A stretch of DNA of 64,000 bases, from the NCBI RefSeq assembly GCF_900119075.1, contig NZ_FPIP01000001.1, positions 124,001 to 188,000 of the forward strand, written 5' to 3'. This document shows, piece by piece, positions 51,394 to 60,684 of this stretch. The position numbers were made by a program, and so were the translations under genes. Numbering within the stretch: position 1 is the stretch's first letter; each line of letters begins with the position of its first letter. The DNA is from Ruminococcus flavefaciens (lineage in GTDB: Bacteria; Bacillota; Clostridia; Oscillospirales; Ruminococcaceae). Under the pieces are notes generated by a model that saw only the letters and a list, made by a program, of their open reading frames with translations, did not search any database and was not told where the DNA came from.

Positions 51394-52053
51394 ATGAGAA
51401 AACAGGTGGGAGCTGTCATGGCGGCAGGTCTGATACTGGCTATACTTATTTCTAATATCGGAAGTTTTATCAGTGACGGGCGAAAGCTTGACGAGCTTCG
51501 GGGGAGTGTGCTCCGACTGCATATCCTTGCCAATTCCGACAGTGAGCAAGACCAGCGGCTGAAGCTCATGGTGCGTGATAAGCTGCTTGAAAGCGGCCTG
51601 TTTGAGTCGGCGGAGAGCCTTTCCGAAGCCGAAGCTATAGCAGAGGAAAAGCTTGACAAGATAACCGACATAGCCGAGGGAGTTCTACGCGAGAATGATT
51701 GTACTGACAAGGTTACTGCGGAGCTTGCGGACGTTGATTTCGGCGACAGGACATACGGCGATATCACCATGCCTGCGGGGAGATACCGCGCTCTGCGCAT
51801 TAAAATAGGAAGCGCAGAGGGACATAACTGGTGGTGCGTCATGTATCCGCCCCTGTGTCTGCCAGCCGCCTGTGAAGCAGAGGACGGAGCAGGTGAGGAC
51901 GAGTCCGCGGCAGAGGCGAACTTTGACGAAAAAGAACTGGATATACTTCACAAACCGAGAAAATACAAGGTTAGATTTGCAATTTGGGACAAAATAAAAA
52001 GTATTATCGGCGATGATGATGTGCAAAATGCCAAAAATCAAGAGACGCCTTGA
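51394..52053 (+). CDS. spoIIR: Stage II sporulation protein R
   Basis: 219 residues. N-terminal signal/membrane segment (about 5-22). Family motifs LRLHILANSDSEQDQRLKLMVRDKLL, PAGRYRALRIKIGSAEG and HNWWCVMYPPLCLP are seen. In Bacillus it is made in the forespore, is secreted, and triggers SpoIIGA processing of pro-SigE. ATG 51394 has GAGGTG 6 bases upstream. Intact here although rumen Ruminococcus are not regarded as sporulating. Confidence 0.92.
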   Translation: MRKQVGAVMAAGLILAILISNIGSFISDGRKLDELRGSVLRLHILANSDSEQDQRLKLMVRDKLLESGLFESAESLSEAEAIAEEKLDKITDIAEGVLRENDCTDKVTAELADVDFGDRTYGDITMPAGRYRALRIKIGSAEGHNWWCVMYPPLCLPAACEAEDGAGEDESAAEANFDEKELDILHKPRKYKVRFAIWDKIKSIIGDDDVQNAKNQETP

Positions 52054-52078
52054 CAATTACAGGAAAAGGGTATATAAT
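52050..52078 (+). promoter_or_regulatory. Promoter of infC-rpmI-rplT operon
   Basis: TTGACA, 17-base spacer, TATAAT; the -35 overlaps the spoIIR stop codon. Confidence 0.88.
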
Positions 52079-52089
52079 ATTTGAGTAAA

Positions 52090-52231
52090 CAAAGCAGAAC
52101 TATGCGTTCTCACCGTCGGGCTATGCTGAAACGGTCAATATGTATCGGTAATCGGGCTGTTCTTGCGGCAGCTGTGATATATCAGTGTGTATTGGTGAGT
52201 GCGGATAATTTCTGCACTCATTTTTGTTTTT
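52090..52231 (+). promoter_or_regulatory. infC operon leader with terminator (L20-leader type)
   Basis: About 170 nt untranslated leader ending in a terminator TGAGTGC / GCACTCA followed by TTTTTGTTTTT (52196-52231), just before the infC ribosome site. Ribosomal protein L20 represses infC operons through such leaders in Firmicutes (family knowledge); the match to that class is inferred from position and layout. Confidence 0.65.
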
Positions 52232-52259
52232 AAATTATATTGCTTGGAGGTGCTTGACT

Positions 52260-52778
52260 ATTAGCAAACAGGAACTGCAGATCAACGAAGAGATAAGAGA
52301 CAAGGAAGTTCTCGTAATCGACGCTGACGGAAAAAAGCTCGGCGTACTGTCCGCCAAAGAGGCTCAGCAGATTGCATTCGATCAGGATCTGGATCTCGTA
52401 AAGATCGCTCCGCAGGCAACACCGCCCGTATGCCGAATCATGGACTACGGTAAGTATTGCTTCGAGCAGGCTAAGCGTGAGAAGGAAGCAAGAAAAAATC
52501 AGAAGGTCGTTTCTATCAAGGAGATCAGAATGTTCTCCACTATCGACACTCACGATTTTGAGACGAAGGTAAATCAGGCTGTCAAATTTTTAGAGGGCGG
52601 CGACAAGCTCAAGGTATCCGTAAGATTCCGTAAAAGAGCTATTGCACATCCCGAACTTGGCAACGAACTTCTTGATCGCTTCAAGGAGGCAGTTTCTGCG
52701 GCAGGCACTGTGGATAAGCCGGCTAAAATGGAGGGACGCAGCATAGTAATGTTCGTTTCACCAAAGGCCGCTAAGTAA
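52260..52778 (+). CDS. infC: Translation initiation factor IF-3, probable AUU start
   Basis: 172 residues. Motifs: [40 protein letters not shown] and the C-terminal domain [28 protein letters not shown]. The conserved N-terminus begins [13 protein letters not shown], and no ATG is available; GGAGG (52246-52250) is 9 bases before ATT 52260, but only 3 from TTG 52254. An AUU start is the known autoregulatory device of IF-3, which discriminates against such codons. First gene of the operon with rpmI and rplT. Confidence 0.94.
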   Translation: MSKQELQINEEIRDKEVLVIDADGKKLGVLSAKEAQQIAFDQDLDLVKIAPQATPPVCRIMDYGKYCFEQAKREKEARKNQKVVSIKEIRMFSTIDTHDFETKVNQAVKFLEGGDKLKVSVRFRKRAIAHPELGNELLDRFKEAVSAAGTVDKPAKMEGRSIVMFVSPKAAK

Positions 52779-52791
52779 GGAGGATAATATA

Positions 52792-52995
52792 ATGGCAAAG
52801 GTAAAGGTTAAAACTCATTCGGGCGCTAAGAAGCGTTTTAAGATTACAGGAAGCGGTAAGGTAAAGTACCAGCACACCAACAAGAGACACAGACTTACTC
52901 AGAAGGATACAAAGCGCAAGAGAATCGCTCGTAACGCAGGTGTTGCTGACTGCACAAATGCACCTACAATCAAGAAGCTCGTTCCTTATATGTAA
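52792..52995 (+). CDS. rpmI: Ribosomal protein L35
   Basis: 67 residues, basic. [21 protein letters not shown] and the [12 protein letters not shown] region are typical of L35. GGAGG precedes ATG. Lies between infC and rplT as in most bacteria. Confidence 0.97.
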   Translation: MAKVKVKTHSGAKKRFKITGSGKVKYQHTNKRHRLTQKDTKRKRIARNAGVADCTNAPTIKKLVPYM

Positions 52996-53062
52996 TCTGA
53001 GCGGAATATCCGCAAAGTTTTGAGCTAATTCCCGTAATTTTAATATTTGGAGGTAAAAGACT

Positions 53063-53416
53063 ATGGCACGTATTAAAGGTGCAATGATGACTCGTAAGAG
53101 AAGAAACAAGACTTTAAAGCTTGCTAAGGGCTACTGGGGTTCAAAGAGCAAGCACTTCAAGATGGCTAAGCAGGCCGTAATGAAGTCAGGCAACTATGCA
53201 TATATCGGAAGAAAGCAGAAGAAGAGACAGTTCAGACAGCTCTGGATCACAAGAATCTCAGCTGCTGCTAAGCTCAACGGCATGAACTACTCAACATTCA
53301 TGAACGGCTGCAAGAAGGCTGGTATCTCTCTCAACAGAAAGATGCTCTCCGAGATCGCTATCACAGACGCAGCTGGTTTTACAGCAATTGCTGACAAGGC
53401 AAAGGCTGCTCTTTAA
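53063..53416 (+). CDS. rplT: Ribosomal protein L20
   Basis: 117 residues, the normal size. Motifs: [42 protein letters not shown] and the helical C-terminal [16 protein letters not shown]. Needed early in 50S assembly and the presumed repressor of this operon. Start has GGAGG upstream. Confidence 0.98.
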   Translation: MARIKGAMMTRKRRNKTLKLAKGYWGSKSKHFKMAKQAVMKSGNYAYIGRKQKKRQFRQLWITRISAAAKLNGMNYSTFMNGCKKAGISLNRKMLSEIAITDAAGFTAIADKAKAAL

Positions 53417-53426
53417 TTCAAGAAAA

Positions 53427-53465
53427 TAAACACGCTTCTTAATTATATTAAGAGCGTGTTTTTGT
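53427..53465 (+). terminator. Terminator of infC operon
   Basis: AACACGCTTCTTAAT / ATTAAGAGCGTGTT with one mismatch, then TTTG. Confidence 0.8.
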
Positions 53466-53538
53466 TAATTCGTGATCCGTGATATGCGGCGGAGCTTTGC
53501 GCTCTGACCGCATATATACGGTCTGAACAGGCGGTGTT

Positions 53539-54333
53539 GTGCTATTGGAAAACATCATCACTTCAAAAGATAATCCCACAGTCAAGCTGTATCAGAAGCT
53601 TTCCTCATCGAAAAAAGAAAGGCTTCAGTACGGCTTATTCGTGTTGGAGGGGCTCAGGATAGTCACAGACGCTCTACGCGAGGACAGCGGCATTACTCAG
53701 CTGATACTTACGCAAAAGGCGCAGGAGCGCTTCGGCGAGGAGCTTTTGCAGGCTGATTTGAGAAACACAAGGACAATTGTCATTTCAAATGAGCTTGGTA
53801 ACAAAATCGCTTCTACAGACACCACTCAGGGAGTATTCGCCATGTGCAGGATACCTGCGGCAAGGACTGTCGGCAGCATAATGAAAAGCGGCGGAAAGTA
53901 TCTGGTGCTTTTCGGCTTGCAGGACCCCGGCAATGTGGGCATGATGATAAGAACAGCCGACGCTCTCGGCATAGACGGCGTTATCATGTCAGGCAGCTGC
54001 GACCTGTACAGTCCAAAGGTGATACGCTCGACTATGGGCTCGGTTTTCAGAATGAAAATAGCTGTTGAAAACGACGCAGATGTGCTCTTTGAGGAGCTTG
54101 ATTCGGCAGGAGCCGTTACATCTGCCGCTGTGATTGACAAGGACGCGCAGCCTGTTACGGAGTGCAGCTTTGACGGCACTCAGGCAGTATTTATCGGCAA
54201 CGAGGGCAACGGACTTCCTGCCGATATCGCACAGCGCTGCAGGCGCCGCGTTATCATACCTATGCACGGAAATATTAACTCCCTTAATGCTGCTATGGCG
54301 GCAGGTATTCTTATGTGGGAGCTCAGCAAGTAA
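53539..54333 (+). CDS. SpoU/TrmH-family RNA 2'-O-methyltransferase
   Basis: 264 residues. N-terminal substrate-binding domain (SKDNPTVKLYQKL, QYGLFVLEGLRIV) and C-terminal knotted SPOUT domain with the three motifs: GLQDPGNVGMMIRTADALG, AVFIGNEGNGLP and IPMHGNINSLNAAMAAGI. Methylates a ribose in 23S rRNA or tRNA; the target cannot be told. Start is GTG 53539 (no ATG available); TTG 53545 is an alternative with the better-spaced AGGCGG site. Often lies next to rplT in Firmicutes. Confidence 0.93.
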   Translation: MLLENIITSKDNPTVKLYQKLSSSKKERLQYGLFVLEGLRIVTDALREDSGITQLILTQKAQERFGEELLQADLRNTRTIVISNELGNKIASTDTTQGVFAMCRIPAARTVGSIMKSGGKYLVLFGLQDPGNVGMMIRTADALGIDGVIMSGSCDLYSPKVIRSTMGSVFRMKIAVENDADVLFEELDSAGAVTSAAVIDKDAQPVTECSFDGTQAVFIGNEGNGLPADIAQRCRRRVIIPMHGNINSLNAAMAAGILMWELSK

Positions 54334-54370
54334 ATTCTATTTGATGGTTTTGCAAAAGGGGGGCTTTGCT

Positions 54371-55591
54371 ATGGAGGAAACTAAATACTGGGTGTGGCTG
54401 AATATGGTATTCGGCACGGGAAATCATCGTATCTGGGAGATAATGAGCTTTTTCCGCACGGCTGAAAAGGCGTATCATTCACTGAGTACGGACAGCTCCG
54501 TAGTGAGCCTCAACGAGAACGAAAACAAAAATGTCCACTCTGTTCAGCTTCGTCATGCAGAGGTATTCCTTGCCAACTGCATGAAGCGCGGTATCGGAGT
54601 CATATCCATAACAAGTCCCGAATATCCCGAGCAGCTGCGGCATATATATAATCCGCCGTCGGTGCTGTATTACAAGGGCAATATCGGCTGCCTGCAAACT
54701 GAGCTGACAGTCACGGCTGTCGGCACGCGAAAGGCTTCTGCCTACAGCCTTAAAGCCGCCAAGGAGATATGCTCGGAGCTTTCCGCCCGGGGAGCTGTTA
54801 TAATCAGCGGCTTTGCAGTAGGTATCGACCTTGCGTGCAGTATGGCTGCCGTTGATATGGGACGTCCTACCGTATGCGTAATGGGCTGCGGTGTGGACGT
54901 GGACTATCCGAGACAGAATTTCGCCTACAGAGACGCCATAATATCCGCAGGAGGAGTGTTTATATCAGAATTTCCGCCTGCAACTCCGCCTAATTCGCCT
55001 AATTTTCCAAAGCGCAACCGCATACTTGCGGCACTGGGAAAGGCTGCGGTAGTTTTTCAGGCAGGAGCCAAGAGCGGCTCGCTCATAACTGCAAATCTTG
55101 CCGCAGGACAGGGGAGAGACGTGCTGTGTCTGCCGCCTGCCGATATATTCAGCGGCGATTATGCAGGCAATATAAAGCTGCTCCGCGACGGTGCTGTGCC
55201 AATGTATGACGCTTCCGACGTCATAGAATGCATAACGGGTAAAAAGTCTGTTTCAGCGCCTTTGCCTGTAGTGAACAGAGGAGCTGAAAAGCCTGAGATA
55301 CAGGCGGATATAAGCGAAGCCGAGATAGCTTCGGCTATGGAACACCTTAATATTTTCGCGGACGATGTCCGTGAGGAAAAAGCCTCAGATGATGATTTTG
55401 AGCTGCCCAACGACCTGACCGAGCAGCAGAGGCGTATTTCGGAAGAACTTCTCAGCGGCGCAATGCACGCAGACGAGCTTGCAGCACGCCTTGAAATAGA
55501 TTCCTCGGAGCTTATGACGGAGCTCACAGAGCTGGAGATATTCGGTATCGTCCGTTCGCTCCCCGGAAAAATGTATGAACTTATCAGATAA
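54371..55591 (+). CDS. dprA: DNA-processing protein DprA
   Basis: 406 residues from ATG 54371 (AAGGGGGG upstream; the frame extends further but without a site). DprA loads RecA on single-stranded DNA during transformation. Rossmann-like domain: AVGTRKASAYSL, ISGFAVGIDL, MGCGVDVDYPRQN, FPKRNRILAAL, VFQAGAKSGSLITAN. C-terminal winged helix (LTEQQRRISEELL, MHADELAARLEI) as in the longer family members. Usually precedes topA, as here. Confidence 0.95.
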   Translation: MEETKYWVWLNMVFGTGNHRIWEIMSFFRTAEKAYHSLSTDSSVVSLNENENKNVHSVQLRHAEVFLANCMKRGIGVISITSPEYPEQLRHIYNPPSVLYYKGNIGCLQTELTVTAVGTRKASAYSLKAAKEICSELSARGAVIISGFAVGIDLACSMAAVDMGRPTVCVMGCGVDVDYPRQNFAYRDAIISAGGVFISEFPPATPPNSPNFPKRNRILAALGKAAVVFQAGAKSGSLITANLAAGQGRDVLCLPPADIFSGDYAGNIKLLRDGAVPMYDASDVIECITGKKSVSAPLPVVNRGAEKPEIQADISEAEIASAMEHLNIFADDVREEKASDDDFELPNDLTEQQRRISEELLSGAMHADELAARLEIDSSELMTELTELEIFGIVRSLPGKMYELIR

Positions 55592-55603
55592 GGGGAACTA
55601 TAA

Positions 55604-57685
55604 ATGTCAGATTTAGTTATAGTAGAGTCGCCTGCAAAGGCAAAAACTATTCAGAAATACCTTGGACAGGGCTATGAAGTTATAGCCTCCATGGGACACG
55701 TCCGCGACCTGCCAAAGTCCAAAATGGGCGTGGATAAGGATAACGATTTCAAGCCTCAGTACACCGATATGAAGGGTAAGGAGGACGTTATCAGAGAGCT
55801 GAAAAAACGCGCCAAGAAGTGCGACAAGATATATCTCGCTACCGACCCTGACCGCGAGGGAGAAGCTATATCATGGCATATAGCACAGATGCTGAAGCTG
55901 GATATGAACGACGACAACCGCGTCGCATTCAATGAAATTACAAAAACAGGCGTAAAGAACGGTATGAGCCACCCTCACAAGATAGACGTTGACCTTGTGA
56001 ACGCTCAGCAGGCTCGCCGTATCCTTGACCGTCTGGTAGGTTACGAGCTCAGTCCTTTCCTGTGGAAAAAGGTCAAAAGAGGTCTGTCCGCAGGCCGTGT
56101 CCAGTCAGTTGCTGTACGCCTTGTAGTTGACCGCGAGAACGAGATAAGAGCTTTTGTGCCCAAGGAATACTGGTCTATCGACGCCAAGTTCACAGCTCCG
56201 TCGTCGAGAAAGGTTTTCGACGCAGCACTGGTAGCCGTTGACGGCGAAAAGCTGGAGATACCCAATCAGGCAGAAGCAGACGGACTTCTGAAAAGACTTG
56301 AAAGCGCCGAGTACACAGTAACCTCTGTAAAGAAGCGCGTTACCAAGAAGCAGCCTGCACCTCCTTTCATTACATCAACATTGCAGCAGGAAGCCTCACG
56401 TAAGCTTAGCTTCAGCGCAAAGCGCACCATGAAGGCTGCACAGGAGCTTTACGAAGGTGTTGACGTACAGGGCGTTGGTGCAGTAGGTCTTATCACATAC
56501 ATGAGAACCGACAGCCTGCGTATATCCGACGAGGCTAAGAAGGCTGCCGCTGAATATATCGGAACTGTTTACGGCAGTGATTATCTGCCCCCCGAGCCAA
56601 GAAACTTCAAGACCAAGAGCAATGCTCAGGACGCCCACGAAGCTATTCGTCCGTCAACTCCCGAGCTTACTCCCGAAAGAGTAAAGTCCAGTCTCAGTTC
56701 CGACCAGTATAAGCTCTACAAGCTTATATGGGAGCGCTTCATCGCAAGCCAGATGGCAAACGCTCTCCTTGATACAGTTTCTGCCGATATCGAAGCAAAC
56801 GGCTGTACATTCAGAGCTTCGGGCTATTCTGTGAAGTTCGACGGATTTATGGCTCTTTACGTTGAGTCCACCGACTCCGAGGACGGCAGCAAGAAGATGC
56901 TGCCCGAGCTGAAAAACGACGACAAGCTAAAATTAAAGTCTATCGCAGGAAATCAGCACTTCACACAGCCGCCTCCGAGATACACAGAGGCTTCGCTTAT
57001 AAAGGCTCTCGAAGAGAACGGCATAGGCAGACCAAGCACCTATGCTCCTACAATAACAACTATTACCTCACGCCGCTATGTGGAGCATGAGGGCAAGGCA
57101 TTAAAGCCTACAAATCTCGGCGAGGTCATCACCGAGCTTATGAAGGACCACTTCAAGAAGATAGTTGACGCAAAGTTCACAGCGGAAATGGAAAACAATC
57201 TCGACGAAGTCGAGCACGGCGAAAAGGACTGGGTAAGCACTCTCCGCGAGTTCTATGACGATTTTTCGGAGACGCTGAAAAAAGCCGAGGAGGCTATGGA
57301 TGGCAAGCGCGTAAAGGTACCCGACGAGGAGACCGACGTGGTCTGCGAGCTCTGCGGCAGGAACATGGTCATCAAGTACAGCAAGTACGGAAAATTCCTT
57401 GCCTGCCCGGGATTCCCCGAGTGCAAGAACACCAAGAAGATAGTTACCGAGACCGAGGGTAGCTGCCCGAGATGCGGCAAGAAAATGCTTCTCAAAAAGT
57501 CCAAGAAGGGCAGAAGCTTCTACGGCTGTGAGGGATTCCCCGATTGCAGCTTCATGACATGGAATGTCCCAACAAAGGAGCTTTGTCCACAGTGCGGCAA
57601 GAGCCTCTTTATGAAGGGCGGAAAATCAGGCAAGCTCGTTTGTGAGAGCGAGGGCTGCGGCTATGAAAGAGAGCTGAAAAAATGA
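55604..57685 (+). CDS. topA: DNA topoisomerase I
   Basis: 693 residues, type IA. TOPRIM: VIVESPAKAKTIQKYLG at the N-terminus and the acidic DPDREGEAISWH. Active Tyr in VGLITYMRTDSLR. C-terminal zinc ribbons with CxxC pairs (CELCGRNM, CPRCGKKM, CPQCGKSL). Relaxes negative supercoils. Overlaps trmFO by four bases (ATGA). Confidence 0.98.
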   Translation: MSDLVIVESPAKAKTIQKYLGQGYEVIASMGHVRDLPKSKMGVDKDNDFKPQYTDMKGKEDVIRELKKRAKKCDKIYLATDPDREGEAISWHIAQMLKLDMNDDNRVAFNEITKTGVKNGMSHPHKIDVDLVNAQQARRILDRLVGYELSPFLWKKVKRGLSAGRVQSVAVRLVVDRENEIRAFVPKEYWSIDAKFTAPSSRKVFDAALVAVDGEKLEIPNQAEADGLLKRLESAEYTVTSVKKRVTKKQPAPPFITSTLQQEASRKLSFSAKRTMKAAQELYEGVDVQGVGAVGLITYMRTDSLRISDEAKKAAAEYIGTVYGSDYLPPEPRNFKTKSNAQDAHEAIRPSTPELTPERVKSSLSSDQYKLYKLIWERFIASQMANALLDTVSADIEANGCTFRASGYSVKFDGFMALYVESTDSEDGSKKMLPELKNDDKLKLKSIAGNQHFTQPPPRYTEASLIKALEENGIGRPSTYAPTITTITSRRYVEHEGKALKPTNLGEVITELMKDHFKKIVDAKFTAEMENNLDEVEHGEKDWVSTLREFYDDFSETLKKAEEAMDGKRVKVPDEETDVVCELCGRNMVIKYSKYGKFLACPGFPECKNTKKIVTETEGSCPRCGKKMLLKKSKKGRSFYGCEGFPDCSFMTWNVPTKELCPQCGKSLFMKGGKSGKLVCESEGCGYERELKK

Positions 57686-59004
57686 TAGTAAACGTTATCG
57701 GCGCAGGACTTGCAGGCTGCGAAGCCGCATGGGCTGTTGCCGAAGCAGGCATAAACGTAAGGCTTTATGAGATGAAGCCCGAGAAGTTTTCTCCTGCCCA
57801 TAAATACGGCGGATTTGCGGAGCTTGTATGCTCAAATTCGCTGAAAGCCGCAAGACTTGAATCCGCTGCGGGACTTCTGAAATACGAAATGGAGCTTCTC
57901 GGCTCGCTGACAGTGCCCTGCGCTAAGGCAAACGCTGTTGAAGCAGGCGGCGCTCTTGCAGTTGACCGCGAGAAGTTCTCCGACGCAGTTACGGAAAAGA
58001 TAAAGAATCACCCCCTTATTGAAGTGATAGGCGGCGAGGTGACCGAGTTGCCCGAGGGTACGACCATTATCGCCACAGGTCCGCTTACACAGGGCGCTAT
58101 GGCTGATATAATAAAGGAGCTCTGCGGCGAGGGACTAAGCTTTTATGACGCGGCTGCGCCTATTGTTACTGCCGAGAGCATAGATATGGAAAGAGCCTTC
58201 TATGCTTCGCGCTATGACAGAGGAGACGCAGATTACGTCAACTGTCCCATGAATAAAGAAGAATACCTTGCATTCTATGAGGCGCTTATCGGTGCTGAAA
58301 AGGTACAGCTGAAGGATTTCGAGACACACCCCTTCAGCGTATATGAGGGCTGTATGCCTATCGAGGAGCTTGCCTCCCGAGGTGTGGACACCATGCGCTT
58401 CGGACCAATGAAGCCCGTGGGTATCGACGATCCCCGAACAGGCAGAAGACCGTATGCAGTGGTACAGCTCCGCAAGGAGAACCGCGAGGGTACGCTTTTC
58501 AACCTTGTAGGATTCCAGACCAATCTGAAATTCGGCGAGCAGAAGCGTGTATTCTCCATGATAACGGGACTTGAAAACGCCGAGTTCATGCGCTACGGCG
58601 TAATGCACAGAAATACCTTTATCAACAGCCCCGAGCTTCTCAACTCCGATTTCTCCATGAGGAGCCGTCCCGAGATATACTTCGCAGGACAGATAACAGG
58701 CGTTGAGGGCTATATGGAATCGGCGGCAAGCGGACTTATAGCAGGTATCGCTGCTGCAAGAAAGCTGAAAGGACTGGAGCCGCTGAAGCTCCCGAGAGAT
58801 ACCATGACAGGCGCTCTTTCAGGCTATATAAGCGATCCGTTCAACAGCGGCAGCTTCCAGCCTATGGGCGCGAATATGGGTATATTACCTGACATCGGCG
58901 TAAGGATAAAGGACAAAAAGGAACGCTACGGCGCATATGCCCGGCGTGCAGTAAACTCGCTGAGAGGAGAGCTTGAAAGAATTGGCTGTAAGAGTTATAG
59001 TTGA
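57682..59004 (+). CDS. trmFO: Folate/FAD-dependent tRNA (uracil-54-C5)-methyltransferase
   Basis: 440 residues. FAD-binding NVIGAGLAGCEAAWAVAEAG at the N-terminus; conserved PAHKYGGFAELVCSNSLKA, NCPMNKEEYLAFYEALI, YAVVQLRKEN and the C-terminal GVEGYMESAASGLIAG. Makes ribothymidine at tRNA position 54 using methylene-THF. Translationally coupled to topA; 31 bases overlap with plsX. Confidence 0.97.
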   Translation: MIVNVIGAGLAGCEAAWAVAEAGINVRLYEMKPEKFSPAHKYGGFAELVCSNSLKAARLESAAGLLKYEMELLGSLTVPCAKANAVEAGGALAVDREKFSDAVTEKIKNHPLIEVIGGEVTELPEGTTIIATGPLTQGAMADIIKELCGEGLSFYDAAAPIVTAESIDMERAFYASRYDRGDADYVNCPMNKEEYLAFYEALIGAEKVQLKDFETHPFSVYEGCMPIEELASRGVDTMRFGPMKPVGIDDPRTGRRPYAVVQLRKENREGTLFNLVGFQTNLKFGEQKRVFSMITGLENAEFMRYGVMHRNTFINSPELLNSDFSMRSRPEIYFAGQITGVEGYMESAASGLIAGIAAARKLKGLEPLKLPRDTMTGALSGYISDPFNSGSFQPMGANMGILPDIGVRIKDKKERYGAYARRAVNSLRGELERIGCKSYS

Positions 59005-59989
59005 CGCCTTCGGAGGAGATAACGCTCCTCTGGAGGTTATCCGAGGATGTGAAAGAGCAGTCAGAGAGCTTGGCGTGAGCATAGTGCTCACAGGCAGAGA
59101 GCCCGAGATAAGGGCTTGTGCAGAGAAGAACGGACTCAGCCTTGACGGCATGGAGATAGTTCATACCGATGATATTTTTGATATACATGAGGAACCGAAG
59201 GAGATAATCAAGTCAGGAAAGAATACTTCCATGGCTGTTGGTCTCAGTCTGTTGGCAGAGGGCAAGGGCGACGCCTTTGTATCCGCAGGCAGCACAGGCG
59301 CTCTCGTTATGGGAGCCTCCTTCATCGTCAAGCGTATCAAAGGTATCAAGCGTATAGCTCCGTCGCCTGTTATGCCTGCCGACAAGGGCAGCTTCGTCCT
59401 TGTGGACGCAGGTGCAAATACCGAGTGCCGTGCGGATATGCTGCTGCAATTCGCTGTTATGGGCAGCGCCTATATGGAAAAGGTCATGGGAGTAAAGTCT
59501 CCCAAGGTAGCACTGCTGAATATCGGCGCAGAGGAGACCAAGGGCAGAGATTTGGAGATAGAAGCATATAAGCTCTTACAGGAGTCCGAGCTCAATTTCG
59601 CAGGAAATATCGAGGCAAGAGATATGCCGAAGGGCGAGGTGCAGGTTGTCGTTACTGACGGATTCACAGGCAATATCGCACTTAAACTCTACGAGGGCAT
59701 GGGCAGCTTCTTTTCAAAGAAGCTGAAATGGTTCTTCTCGGGAGCAGGCAAGATAGGTGCTCTTTTTGCAATGAGCAAGATAAACACATTCCGAAAGCAG
59801 ATGGATTACAAGGAAGTGGGCGGTTCGGCGCTTTTAGGCGTAAGAAAGCCCGTTATAAAAGCACACGGCAGCTCTGACGGTACGGCGTTCTTCAATGCCG
59901 TAAGACAGGCGAAACGCTGTGTGGACGGCAATGTCGCAGGCGTAATAGAGGGCTATGTTGCCCGTATGTCAGCCGCAGACAAGGAGTGA
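58973..59989 (+). CDS. plsX: Phosphate acyltransferase PlsX
   Basis: 338 residues. Makes acyl-phosphate from acyl-ACP for phospholipid synthesis. Motifs: VIVDAFGGDNAPLEVIRG, GLSLLAEGKGDAFVSAGSTGALV, LVDAGANTECRADMLLQFAVMG, VTDGFTGNIALKLYEG. Starts at TTG 58973 or TTG 58982; GGAGAG at 58964-58969 fits the second better. Both lie inside the end of trmFO, so the coding regions overlap. Confidence 0.96.
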   Translation: MKELAVRVIVDAFGGDNAPLEVIRGCERAVRELGVSIVLTGREPEIRACAEKNGLSLDGMEIVHTDDIFDIHEEPKEIIKSGKNTSMAVGLSLLAEGKGDAFVSAGSTGALVMGASFIVKRIKGIKRIAPSPVMPADKGSFVLVDAGANTECRADMLLQFAVMGSAYMEKVMGVKSPKVALLNIGAEETKGRDLEIEAYKLLQESELNFAGNIEARDMPKGEVQVVVTDGFTGNIALKLYEGMGSFFSKKLKWFFSGAGKIGALFAMSKINTFRKQMDYKEVGGSALLGVRKPVIKAHGSSDGTAFFNAVRQAKRCVDGNVAGVIEGYVARMSAADKE

Positions 59990-59994
59990 TTAAA

Positions 59995-60684
59995 ATGAAA
60001 GACCTTTCAAGTTTTGAAGAAGTTTTAGGATATAAATTCAAGGATATCGAGCTGCTCAAGCAGGCTTTGTCTCACTCGTCATACGCAAATGAAAGAAAGC
60101 GTCCCAACGGCAGCAACGAGCGCCTTGAATTTCTCGGCGACAGCGTTCTGTCAATAGTAGTATCGGACTTTTTATACAAGAACCTCAACGTTGCAGAGGG
60201 CGAGCTCACAAAAATGAGAGCTTCGCTGGTATGCGAGAAGTCTCTGCATATCTTCGCACAGCAGATAGGACTGGGAGATTATCTGCTCCTCGGCAAGGGA
60301 GAGGAGAACACAGGCGGACGTCAGCGTCCCTCAATACTTGCAGACGCCTTTGAAGCAGTTATCGCTGCTATATATCTTGACGGCGGTATCGAGCCTGCTT
60401 CAAAGCACATACTCCGCTTCATGCCAAAGGATATACAGCACGCAAAGAAGCCTGTTTTCAATGACTTCAAGACAGTTTTGCAGGAGATAGTCCAGCAGAA
60501 TCCCGAGGAAAAGGTGGAGTACGTCCTCATCGGCGAGGAAGGTCCCGACCACAACAAGAGCTTCGTAGTTGAGGTATGTCTCAACGATCAGGTAATAGGC
60601 AAGGGCAGAGGCAAGAGCAAAAAGGAAGCCGAGCAGCTTGCGGCAAAGGAAGCGCTTGAGCTTATGGGCTATGAAGCACAGTAA
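59995..60684 (+). CDS. rnc: Ribonuclease III
   Basis: 229 residues from ATG 59995 (AAGGAG 8 bases upstream). Catalytic ERLEFLGDSVLSIV signature and the acidic ADAFEAVIAAIY; dsRNA-binding domain at the C-terminus (LQEIVQQNPEEKVEY, GKGRGKSKKEAEQLAAKEAL). Processes rRNA precursors and structured RNAs. acpP, often between plsX and rnc, is absent here. Confidence 0.97.
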   Translation: MKDLSSFEEVLGYKFKDIELLKQALSHSSYANERKRPNGSNERLEFLGDSVLSIVVSDFLYKNLNVAEGELTKMRASLVCEKSLHIFAQQIGLGDYLLLGKGEENTGGRQRPSILADAFEAVIAAIYLDGGIEPASKHILRFMPKDIQHAKKPVFNDFKTVLQEIVQQNPEEKVEYVLIGEEGPDHNKSFVVEVCLNDQVIGKGRGKSKKEAEQLAAKEALELMGYEAQ

